Positions 7,601 to 14,437 of a DNA stretch of 26,021 bases are shown in pieces. The number at the start of each line of letters is the position of its first letter. Position 1 is the first letter of the stretch. The stretch is from assembly GCA_900540095.1 (NCBI GenBank), contig UQEO01000021.1, forward strand, positions 1-26,021, in the 5' to 3' direction. The translations under genes were made by a program, and so were the position numbers. The DNA is from an uncultured Collinsella sp. Lineage in GTDB: Bacteria; Actinomycetota; Coriobacteriia; Coriobacteriales; Coriobacteriaceae. The notes beneath the pieces are model-generated. The model was given only the letters and a program-made list of their open reading frames with translations, ran no database searches and was not told the origin of the DNA.

Positions 7601-7640
7601 CGTAAACGTGAGCAATCGCTCGTTTCAACGCCGCAATTTT

Positions 7641-8291
7641 CTAGCGCACAGTCTTGATTGCCGCCGCCAGGTCGAACAACGTATCGAGCACGGCCTCGCA
7701 GCCATCCACCACGTCCTGCGGCAGCGGCACGATATCGGGGACGGCAAAGACATGGCAGCCGGCCGTAATGCCCGAGACGCAACCGTTGCGCGAATCTTCG
7801 ACCACGGCACATTCCTCGGGAGCAAAGCCCGCGCGCTCGCAGGCGAGCAGATACATCTCGGGGTCGGGCTTGCCGTGCACGACGTCCTCGCCACACGTTA
7901 CCGTTTCAAACTTGTCAAAGAGGCCAACCATCTTAAGGTTGCGCTCCGCCGTAACGAGGCGCGACGACGTCGCTAGACCCACGTGATAGCCCGCAGCCAG
8001 CAGCTCGTCTAGGCACTCGGCGGCGCCGGCCTTAAGCTCCAGCTCGGTCTTGACCATCTCGTCGCGAATCTCCTTGTGGCGGACATAGACCGCCTCGGTG
8101 GTTTCATGGCTGCCGTAATGCCTATCGAGGATGTCCATGACATCGGGCAGCGTGCGGCCGATAAACTGATGGATCAGCGCTTCATCAATCGCGAGCCCCA
8201 GCTCAGCGGCGCCTGCCTTCCAGGCCTTAATCCCCAAACGCTCGGTATCGACCAGCGTTCCATCCATGTCAAAAATAACAGCCTTGATCAT
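7641..8291 (-). CDS. HAD-superfamily phosphatase (beta-phosphoglucomutase-like)
   Basis: 216-residue cytosolic hydrolase. Motif I is FDMDGTLVDTE (residues 7-17; Asp8 nucleophile, Asp10 acid/base). Motif II is the ATSS segment near 112-115, motif III the Lys in HGKPDPEMYLLA, and motif IV VVEDSRNG with the Mg-binding Asp. The alpha-helical cap after motif I places it in subfamily I, with beta-phosphoglucomutases and small sugar- or glycolate-phosphate phosphatases. The substrate cannot be read from sequence. The ATG at 8291 is chosen because it starts directly at the conserved IKAVIFDMDG and has GGGGGA upstream; a longer start near 8378 adds unconserved residues. It is divergent from larE across 173 bp of AT-rich DNA and convergent with the LacI gene. 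Confidence 0.9.
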   Translation of the reverse strand: MIKAVIFDMDGTLVDTERLGIKAWKAGAAELGLAIDEALIHQFIGRTLPDVMDILDRHYGSHETTEAVYVRHKEIRDEMVKTELELKAGAAECLDELLAAGYHVGLATSSRLVTAERNLKMVGLFDKFETVTCGEDVVHGKPDPEMYLLACERAGFAPEECAVVEDSRNGCVSGITAGCHVFAVPDIVPLPQDVVDGCEAVLDTLFDLAAAIKTVR

Positions 8292-8424
8292 ATCGGTCCC
8301 CCATCGACTCTCGCTGTCGCGTTGCTGCAACTCTACCGCATTTGGCAACTTGTATATAACGTATATGCCATATTGCACTTTCGTTACACAGATAGAAGTC
8401 TTATGGCAAGTAACGCATTAGGAT

Positions 8425-8430
8425 TATAGT
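8425..8430 (+). promoter_or_regulatory. larE -10-like box
   Basis: TATAGT 35 nt upstream of the larE ATG in the AT-rich HAD/larE gap; the matching -35 is weak. The same gap holds the near-palindrome ATATAACGTATAT near 8353. Confidence 0.35.
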
Positions 8431-8464
8431 TTTCGATCGAGTACTCAACGATAAGGAACGTTTC

Positions 8465-9343
8465 ATGATTTTAGACACCACGGCACCCGCAGAGGAGCTT
8501 CAAGACAAGCTATCGGCGCTCGAACAGCTGCTTTTGGCATACGGGCGCGTGGCTATCGGGTTTTCCGGTGGCGTCGACAGCAGCTTTTTGGCCGCCGTAT
8601 GCGCCCGCATCATGCCTACCAATACCCTCCTCGTCCATCTCACCACGCCGCTCATCGGCACGCCCGAGCAGGCTTCGTTTGAGCAGTCCGTTGATGGGCA
8701 GGCCAATGAGGGGCCGCATTTTAAGCTCCCCGTGCTCAATCTTTCGGTGGATCAGCTGCAGCTCCCCCAAGTAGCCTGCAACGATACTAATCGCTGCTAC
8801 CACTGCAAGCACGCCGGCTTTACCGCCATCGTCAACCACGCCAAGTCGCTCGGCTTTCCCACCGTCATCGATGGCAGCAATGCAAGCGATCGCGGTGACT
8901 ACCGCCCTGGTATGCGCGCGGCAAAAGAGCTCGGCGTACGCTCCCCTCTCATGGAGGTCGGCCTTACCAAGGACGAAGAGCGCGAGCTGCTGCGCGCATG
9001 GGGCTATCCCGTTTGGAACCTGCCGGCGGGAGCATGTCTTGCCACGCGCGTTCCCACGGGCGAGGAGCTTACGCGCGAGAAGGTCGATTTAATCCGCGCC
9101 TGCGAGGATTACCTGCACGATCTTGATCTGGCACAGGTACGCGCGCGCTTGATCGGCGGCTGCATGCATATCGAGGCCGCACCCGCAGATGTTGCCAAGA
9201 TTGCCGCCCTCGGCGGTGCCGCCATCGACGACAAGGGCAAGACCCCGCTGCCCGCCGTTATCGAGTCCGCGCTGCGCGAGCTGGGCTGCGACCATATCTC
9301 CCCCGAGGTCACCCCCTACATCCACGGTGCCATGAATCAGTAA
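8465..9343 (+). CDS. larE: LarE-like ATP-dependent sulfur transferase
   Basis: 292-residue PP-loop protein. In Lactiplantibacillus plantarum, LarE adenylates and thiolates pyridinium dicarboxylate adenine mononucleotide to make the nickel-pincer cofactor of lactate racemase, giving up a cysteine sulfur. Visible are the PP-loop SGGVDSS (residues 34-40), RCYHCK (110-115), DGSNASDRGDYRPGMRA (136-152) and a Cys at 191 in ACLATR, which may be the sacrificial cysteine (not aligned). AAGGA precedes the ATG by seven bases. No larA, larB or larC is nearby, so the cofactor pathway is either encoded elsewhere or this is a LarE-like enzyme with another substrate. Its last codons ATG AAT CAG TAA coincide with a direct repeat: a second ATGAATCAG followed by TAG occurs at 9440-9451, beyond REP copy 3. 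The original stop was probably that TAG. Confidence 0.9.
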   Translation: MILDTTAPAEELQDKLSALEQLLLAYGRVAIGFSGGVDSSFLAAVCARIMPTNTLLVHLTTPLIGTPEQASFEQSVDGQANEGPHFKLPVLNLSVDQLQLPQVACNDTNRCYHCKHAGFTAIVNHAKSLGFPTVIDGSNASDRGDYRPGMRAAKELGVRSPLMEVGLTKDEERELLRAWGYPVWNLPAGACLATRVPTGEELTREKVDLIRACEDYLHDLDLAQVRARLIGGCMHIEAAPADVAKIAALGGAAIDDKGKTPLPAVIESALRELGCDHISPEVTPYIHGAMNQ

Positions 9344-9450
9344 CCTGCCAATAAGGGACAGGTTTATTTTGGCGGGTTTTATCTGGGGAAACGCAAAATA
9401 GCCCCACATACACAACCACCGCAGCTCCATATGAGGCAAATGAATCAGTA
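9332..9450 (+). repeat. 11-bp direct repeats flanking REP copy 3
   Basis: ATGAATCAGTA occurs at 9332-9342 and again at 9440-9450, enclosing 97 bp that begin with the REP-like repeat. The first copy contains the end of larE; the second is followed by G, giving the same residues and a TAG stop. This looks like a target-site duplication or a slippage/recombination footprint. Confidence 0.75.
9343..9393 (+). repeat. REP-like dispersed repeat, copy 3
   Basis: Same 51-bp element as 4142-4192: ACCTGCCAA arm, GGGACAGG in the loop, TTTTGGCGGGT arm and a TTTTATCTGGGGAAA tail. As with copy 1, it starts at the last base of an upstream gene's TAA stop. Confidence 0.8.
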
Positions 9451-9507
9451 GCGTCTATCCCAAATCTTGAGTATTTGTTCGACAGAACGGCCCCTGCCGG
9501 CTCCTGC

Positions 9508-9513
9508 TAGACT
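9508..9513 (+). promoter_or_regulatory. nuclease-gene -10-like box
   Basis: TAGACT preceded by TGC, 34 nt upstream of the ATG at 9547. No clear -35. Confidence 0.3.
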
Positions 9514-9546
9514 GGTAGATTCCCAACCGTCCATCCAGGAGCCTCC

Positions 9547-10512
9547 ATGTCGCGCAAGTCCGCCTACAAGCAAGTACTTTCCATCGGCACCGCCGTGGTG
9601 CTGGGGTTTGCGCTGTTCACAGGGTCGCTCGACGGAGCTCCCAAGCTGCTGTCGCCGCAAAGCGATGAACAGGCGGTAGCTCTGGCCGAGAAGCAAAACG
9701 AGAGTCCCGAGCGCACCGGCAACGAGGCAGACCTGGTCGCCCGGCTCGAATCGGGAACAGCCAGCTCCGAGGACTCCGGCGATGGCTCCGAATCCGCCGC
9801 ACCCGACACCGGTGACGCCGCTTCCGAGGACAGCTCCACCACCCCCATCGACGAGGTCGAAAACCCCGACCTTAACCGCGCCCGCGGCGTATATCTCAGC
9901 AGCATTCCCGACTACGCCGGCAACCCCTACGTTGCCCTGCGCGCCGACAGCACGCACGCATTAGGCACACCGTCATTCACGCTCGATGAATACGAGCGCG
10001 CCACCGAAGAGGGCTGCTTTAAGAAATTCTCCAAGCTCGACAGCCTGGGCCGCACTCGCAAGGCGCTCGCCTGCGTAGGCCCCGAGTCGCTCGGACAGGG
10101 AAAACGCGGCGATATCTCGCGTATCCATCCTGCCGGTTGGCACCAGCAGCGCTACGACTTTATTCCGGGCCAGAGCCTCTACAATCGCTGCCACCTTATC
10201 GCCTGGTCGCTCTGCGGCGAAAACGCCAACCGCAAAAATCTCCTCACCGGCACGCGTTATCTCAACGAGACGGGCATGCTACCGTTTGAAGAGCAGATTC
10301 TCAACTATATTCGCGATACGGGCAACCACGTGCTCTATCGCGTTACGCCCATGTATAACGAAGAGGAGCTTGTCTGCCGCGGCGTGCGCCTTGAGGCGCA
10401 ATCGGTCGAGGACCACGGCAAGACCCTCTGCTTCCACGTGTACTGCTACAACCTGCAGCCGCACGTGCAGATCGACTACGCTACCGGCCGCAACCAGGCC
10501 TCGGGAGACTAG
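9547..10512 (+). CDS. secreted EndA-like DNA/RNA non-specific endonuclease
   Basis: 321 residues. Residues ~1-28 are a Sec signal or signal anchor (basic start, then VLSIGTAVVLGFALF). Residues ~35-105 are a low-complexity acidic Ser/Glu/Asp/Thr linker. Residues ~110-310 are a beta-beta-alpha-metal nuclease of the EndA/NucA type. The active-site strand reads YNRCHLIAW, with His216 as the likely general base and Cys where the DRGH-type motif has Gly. NLLTGTRYLN (231-240) holds the Asn candidates for metal binding. Relatives in streptococci are membrane-anchored DNA-entry nucleases or released DNases; here either DNA uptake or scavenging of extracellular nucleic acid is possible, and no competence genes are nearby. 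The ATG at 9547 has AGGAG six bases upstream. Several Cys residues in the catalytic domain could form disulfides outside the cell. Confidence 0.88.
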   Translation: MSRKSAYKQVLSIGTAVVLGFALFTGSLDGAPKLLSPQSDEQAVALAEKQNESPERTGNEADLVARLESGTASSEDSGDGSESAAPDTGDAASEDSSTTPIDEVENPDLNRARGVYLSSIPDYAGNPYVALRADSTHALGTPSFTLDEYERATEEGCFKKFSKLDSLGRTRKALACVGPESLGQGKRGDISRIHPAGWHQQRYDFIPGQSLYNRCHLIAWSLCGENANRKNLLTGTRYLNETGMLPFEEQILNYIRDTGNHVLYRVTPMYNEEELVCRGVRLEAQSVEDHGKTLCFHVYCYNLQPHVQIDYATGRNQASGD

Positions 10513-10541
10513 GACCGACCAAGCTGCCCCAAAGCCTAAAA

Positions 10542-10572
10542 TGATCCGTTTTCCTCTGTCCCCAAGGAATCA
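10542..10572 (+). repeat. small REP-like hairpin with CTGTCCCC loop
   Basis: TTCCT (10551-10555) and AGGAA (10565-10569) enclose CTGTCCCCA, and TGA/TCA pair at the outer ends. It shares the CTGTCCCC core with the other repeats of this window and lies directly before the terminator of the nuclease gene. Confidence 0.45.
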
Positions 10573-10575
10573 AAT

Positions 10576-10607
10576 AAGGCCGCCCCGGTTACCCAGGGTG
10601 GCCTTTT
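10576..10607 (+). terminator. intrinsic terminator of the nuclease gene
   Basis: AAGGCCGCCC (10576-10585) and GGGTGGCCTT (10596-10605) form a 10-bp stem with one G-U pair, followed by TT CG. It also lies at the 3' end of the convergent EF-G-like gene. Confidence 0.7.
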
Positions 10608-10640
10608 CGTCAGCACCTACATTGCAGACAAAATCGCACG

Positions 10641-12716
10641 CTACTTGGCGCGACCCTCCTCATAGCGCTCGACCAGCTTGGCCTGAACGTCATAAGGCAC
10701 CTGCTCGTAGCCTGCAGGCTTCATGGTAAAGTCACCCGTGCCGCGCGTGATAGAGCGCAGACGCGTCGAGTAATCCGTCAGCTCGGCGAGAGGCGCCTGC
10801 GCGATAACTACGGTGTCACCGCGCTCATCGGTCTCCATGCCCGTCACGCGACCGCGCGAGGCCGAGATGTCGCCCATCACGGCGCCGGCGTAGCTCTCGG
10901 GGATAGTCACCGTGATTTCCTCGATGGGCTCCAGCACCACCGGGTCGGCATCGGCGCATGCCTTGCGCAGGCCGATGCGAGCCGCCGCGCGAAACGCCAT
11001 CTCGTTGGAGTCGACGCTGTGATACGAGCCGTCGTACACAGCCACGCGAATGCCCGTGAGCGGATAGCCGGCGATGATGCCGTCCTTCATGGTCTCCTGG
11101 ACGCCCTTGTCCACGGCGGGGATCAGCGAGCGCGGGATGCGGCCACCCACGACCTCGTCCACAAACTCATAGCCGTCGCTCGTGCCGTCGGGCCCAATAA
11201 GCGGCTCCACGCGCAGCCAGCAGTCGCCATACTGACCGGCGCCACCGGTCTGCTTCTTGTGGCGACCCTGGGCGCTCGCCGTGCGGCGGATGGTCTCGCG
11301 ATACGGAATGCGGATCGGCACGCTCTTGGCGACGACCTTGGTGCGGTCCTCCAGACGGTTGAGCAGCACCGAAACCTGCGCCTCACCCACGGCGGAGATG
11401 ATAGTCTGGCCCGTCTCCTCGTCACGATCGATGCTCATGGTCGGATCGGCCTTGCATGCCTTCTCGATAAACGTGTAGAGCTTCTCTTCGTCGCCGCGGT
11501 TCTCGGCCTCGATGGCAATGCGGTACTGCGAGTTGGGAAACTTAAACGCCGCCGCCTCGACCTTACCGGTAATGGAGAGCGTGTCACCCGTCTCGGCAGC
11601 CAGCTTGGGCGCCACGATGATGTCGCCGGCATAGGCATGGCCAACCTCAGTCATATCGCGGCCGCACATCACATACAGGTGAGCCAGACGGTCGCCCTTG
11701 CGCGTGCGCGCGTTGACCAGCTCAAGGCCCGGCTCAAGCGTACCCGTCAGCACCTTGATAAAGCTGATGCGACCCTGCTGCGGATCGGCCAGCGTCTTAA
11801 ACACAAACGCCACCGGACGGTCGTCATCACTCGAGATCTTAAGCGAGTCGCCGTCGATGAGCGGCATCTCGCCGTAGTCGGTCGGCGCCGGGAAGTACGT
11901 TGCGATGTCGTCCATCAGCGAGTTGACGCCCTGCTCCTTAATGCAATCGCCCGCAAAGACCGGCACAAAGATGCGCTCGGCGATCGCCTTCGACAGCAGG
12001 CCTTCAAGCTCCTCCTGCGTCAGCGTCTCCTCGCCTTCCAAGTACTTCATCATCAGTTCGTCATCAGCCTCGGCCACCAGCTCGCACAGATGGTCATGGG
12101 CCTCCTCGGCCTGGGCACGATACTCCTCGGGAATCTCCGACTCAACGGCTTCGGCGCCGTTGCAATGGCGCGCCTTCATGCGCACCAGGTCGATGATGCC
12201 GTCAAAGTCCTCGCCCTCGCCCCAGGGAAGGGTCACGGCGCCCAGGCGCGTGCCAAAGCGCTCCTGCAGCAGGTCCATCGTGGTCGCAAAGCTGGCCTCG
12301 GAGCGCGACAGGCGGTTTACGAACACCGCACGCGCCAGGCGCAGGTCCTCGGCGGCATACCAGAGCTTAACCGTCGTAGGCTGCGGGCCGGCCTCGGCGT
12401 CGACCACAAACAGAGCCGTCTCGCAGACGCTCATCGCGGCAAAGGCGTCGCCGATAAAATCGGGGTAGCACGGGGCATCGAGCACATTGATGCGCGCGCC
12501 CTTCCAGTCGATCGGCGCGATGGTCGTCGAGATGGAGAATGAACGCTTGACCTCTTCAGGGTCATAGTCGAGCGTGGGCTTGGTGCCGTCGTGGCCGCCC
12601 AGGCGGGCAGTCTTGCCGGAAAGGTGGAGCATGGCCTCGGCGAGTGAAGTCTTGCCCACCCCGCCTTGGCCTACGAGCACCACGTTCCTTACATTGCCGG
12701 TCTTGGGAGCACCCAT
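10641..12716 (-). CDS. elongation factor G-like GTPase (EF-G2 type)
   Basis: 691 residues with the whole EF-G domain order. Residues ~10-270 are the G domain with P-loop GQGGVGKT (16-23). It continues through domain II, domain III, domain IV (QTGGAGQYGDCWL, then GSYHSVDSNEMAF) and domain V (GDISASRGRVTGM). Canonical EF-G translocates or recycles ribosomes; this paralogue group (EF-G2) is less defined. Three nucleotide-site motifs differ from EF-G. Switch I is SFSI for GITI. G3 is DAPCYPDF (80-87) for DTPGHVDF, so the catalytic His is Tyr. G4 is NRLS (134-137) for NKMD, losing the Asp that recognises guanine. Hydrolysis may be slow and specificity changed. An excellent AAGGAGGT lies five bases before the ATG at 12716; the longer frame begins with a TTG. 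It is followed by the nuclease gene (convergent) and preceded by the ABC operon. Confidence 0.9.
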   Translation of the reverse strand: MGAPKTGNVRNVVLVGQGGVGKTSLAEAMLHLSGKTARLGGHDGTKPTLDYDPEEVKRSFSISTTIAPIDWKGARINVLDAPCYPDFIGDAFAAMSVCETALFVVDAEAGPQPTTVKLWYAAEDLRLARAVFVNRLSRSEASFATTMDLLQERFGTRLGAVTLPWGEGEDFDGIIDLVRMKARHCNGAEAVESEIPEEYRAQAEEAHDHLCELVAEADDELMMKYLEGEETLTQEELEGLLSKAIAERIFVPVFAGDCIKEQGVNSLMDDIATYFPAPTDYGEMPLIDGDSLKISSDDDRPVAFVFKTLADPQQGRISFIKVLTGTLEPGLELVNARTRKGDRLAHLYVMCGRDMTEVGHAYAGDIIVAPKLAAETGDTLSITGKVEAAAFKFPNSQYRIAIEAENRGDEEKLYTFIEKACKADPTMSIDRDEETGQTIISAVGEAQVSVLLNRLEDRTKVVAKSVPIRIPYRETIRRTASAQGRHKKQTGGAGQYGDCWLRVEPLIGPDGTSDGYEFVDEVVGGRIPRSLIPAVDKGVQETMKDGIIAGYPLTGIRVAVYDGSYHSVDSNEMAFRAAARIGLRKACADADPVVLEPIEEITVTIPESYAGAVMGDISASRGRVTGMETDERGDTVVIAQAPLAELTDYSTRLRSITRGTGDFTMKPAGYEQVPYDVQAKLVERYEEGRAK

Positions 12717-12959
12717 GATGACCTCCTTGCAGGGCCGCGCGCAATGCGCGACGCCAACGGGGAGAGTTCGCGGTCGGTGCCATCCCGGGAGCAGCATGGT
12801 CGGCAACCGAGCCGACTCACCCTCCAAATGTCCTATGCCACCACCCTACCCTCACGGGCGGCCGTCCATGCATACCTTTCGGCGCACGTATGAATACAGG
12901 CGGCGAGAGGAAGAGACAAGCTTGTGAGGCGATTATTGAACCCCGTCGATGCAAACAAA
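12717..12959 (-). other. leader region of the EF-G-like gene
   Basis: Gene-free stretch up to the ABC-operon terminator. It holds the SD AAGGAGGT (12721-12728) and, ten bases upstream, the palindrome CGCGCAATGCGCG (12738-12750), which could form a small hairpin before the ribosome-binding site. Further upstream are purine-rich runs but no promoter I would defend. Confidence 0.5.
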
Positions 12960-12993
12960 AAGCCGCCACAGACCGTAAGACCTGCGACGGCTT
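12960..12993 (-). terminator. intrinsic terminator of the ABC transporter operon
   Basis: On the minus strand, AAGCCGTCGCAGGTC pairs with GGTCTGTGGCGGCTT along 15 positions, four of them G-U, around the tetraloop TTAC. TTTTTGTTTG follows. It is 34 nt past the stop of the ATPase gene. Confidence 0.88.
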
Positions 12994-13026
12994 CGCCTCA
13001 ATTAATAGTTGAGTAAATACCTGAGC

Positions 13027-13791
13027 CTATCCCTCGATACGGCTCAAGAACTCACGGGTGCGCTGCTCACGCGGATGGTCGATGACCTGCTCGGCAGGAC
13101 CCTCCTCGACAATGCGGCCGCCATCCATAAAGACCACGCGGTCGGCAACATCGCGCGCAAACTGCATCGCGTGGGTCACGATTACCATCGTCATATTCTG
13201 CGCGGCAAGGTCTTTAATGACATGCAGCACCTCGGCCGTCAGCTCGGGATCGAGTGCCGAGGTTGGCTCGTCAAAGAATAAGATTTCCGGATCGAGCGCC
13301 AGGGCGCGGGCAATACTCACGCGCTGTTGCTGACCGCCCGAAAGCTCACACGGAACCTTGTTCTCGTTGCCCGTAAGCCCCATCTGCGCGATCAACTCGC
13401 GCGCACGAGCTTCCGCCTGCTCGCGCGGGCGCTTAAGCACGCGGATCGGCGCGTCGATGATGTTTTTCATCACGGTATAGTGCGGGAATAGGTTGTAATT
13501 TTGAAACACCAGGCCAAATCGTGAGCGCGCCCGCTTGGGCACGTCGCCTTTCGCATATACCGCACCCGAACCCGTATCCGTCGCAACGGCAAGGTCGCCA
13601 AACGAGAGCGAGCCTCCGTCGAGTGTCTCGAGCAGCGTGGCGCACCGCAACAGCGTGGACTTGCCGCCACCCGAAGGCCCGATAATCGCCACGACCTCGC
13701 CACGCTTTACCTCGAGCGAGATATCCTTGAGCACCTCATTGCCGCCAAACGCCTTGCGCGCGCTTTCGATTTTCATCACTGAGTTAGTCAT
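13027..13791 (-). CDS. polar amino-acid ABC transporter ATP-binding protein
   Basis: 254-residue cytosolic ATPase of the GlnQ/HisP type that powers uptake through the adjacent permease. Visible are Walker A GPSGGGKST (38-46), the Q-loop VFQNYNLFPH, signature LSGGQQQR (150-157), Walker B ILFFDEP (170-176), D-loop SALDPE and switch His207. Between the first strands and the Q-loop sits an insertion of roughly 20 residues (about 70-90) rich in Thr, Gly and Lys, longer than usual in this family. The ATG at 13791 overlaps the permease stop by 8 bases, implying translational coupling; an in-frame ATG at 13776 has no SD. It is the last gene of the operon, ahead of a strong terminator. Confidence 0.95.
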   Translation of the reverse strand: MTNSVMKIESARKAFGGNEVLKDISLEVKRGEVVAIIGPSGGGKSTLLRCATLLETLDGGSLSFGDLAVATDTGSGAVYAKGDVPKRARSRFGLVFQNYNLFPHYTVMKNIIDAPIRVLKRPREQAEARARELIAQMGLTGNENKVPCELSGGQQQRVSIARALALDPEILFFDEPTSALDPELTAEVLHVIKDLAAQNMTMVIVTHAMQFARDVADRVVFMDGGRIVEEGPAEQVIDHPREQRTREFLSRIEG

Positions 13792-14437
13792 GATAGTAGT
13801 CCAGCTTCTTTTCGGCGGCGCCCAGCAGCATCTCGACCACAAAGTTAAAGACCCAGTAGATCAACGCCGCAATCGCAAACGGCACCATGCTCACCTGCGA
13901 GGCGACCAGCGCCTTGGCCGTCGAGAACATCTCACCCACGCCAATGGCAAACGCCAGCGACGTGTCCTTGACCAGCGTGATGATCTCGTTGCCCATCGCC
14001 GGCAGAATACGCTTGACGACCTGCGGCATCACGATATACAGAAACGTCTGCATGCGCGAATAGCCCAGCACCTCGGCTGCCTCGTATTGACCGCGCGGAA
14101 TGGACTGCAGGCCCGAGCGATAGATCTCGGCAAAGTAACCGGCGTAGTTGATGATGAACGCTACGACGCACGCCGTCCACTTGGAATCGGGCGTGAGCGA
14201 AATGCCAAACACGTAGTACGGGGCAAAGTAGATGGCAAACATCTGCAGCATGAGCGGCGTGCCGCGCATGATCGAAATGTAGATGCGCGCAATCCAGCGA
14301 AGCGGCGCGATTTTGCTCATGCGCATAAACGCCACGGGAATTCCCAGCGGAATCGACCCGAGCAGCGTCAGCACAAACAGCTGCAAGCTGACCAAGAATC
14401 CCTGGCCAAGCATCTGCATCATGACCTGAATAGACAT
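13784..14437 (-). CDS. polar amino-acid ABC transporter permease
   Basis: 217-residue inner-membrane protein of the HisMQ/GlnP type. It begins with a hydrophobic segment at ~10-35 (GFLVSLQLFVLTLLGSIPLG), has about five membrane segments in all, and carries the EAA loop near residues 125-150 (SIPRGQYEAAEVLGYSRMQTF) that docks on the ATPase. RGTPLMLQMF is the family motif before the third segment. It probably works as a homodimer because only one permease gene is present. The start at 14437 is chosen because the upstream gene's TAA and this ATG share one base (TAATG), a classic coupling; the alternative Met five residues earlier lacks support. Confidence 0.94.
   Translation of the reverse strand: MSIQVMMQMLGQGFLVSLQLFVLTLLGSIPLGIPVAFMRMSKIAPLRWIARIYISIMRGTPLMLQMFAIYFAPYYVFGISLTPDSKWTACVVAFIINYAGYFAEIYRSGLQSIPRGQYEAAEVLGYSRMQTFLYIVMPQVVKRILPAMGNEIITLVKDTSLAFAIGVGEMFSTAKALVASQVSMVPFAIAALIYWVFNFVVEMLLGAAEKKLDYYHD

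Noticed and set aside
11019..12542. 507-residue plus-strand frame opposite the EF-G-like gene, and a 400-residue one at 810-2012 opposite the regulator
   Set aside because: Both lie wholly within convincing minus-strand genes and show no recognisable domain or SD.
12766..12800. T-box-like string (GGATGGCACCGACCGCG on the minus strand) in the EF-G-like gene leader
   Set aside because: It resembles the GGGTGGNACCGCG antiterminator core but has extra bases inside. No stem I, specifier loop or terminator could be seen, and the gene is not an aminoacyl-tRNA synthetase or amino-acid gene.
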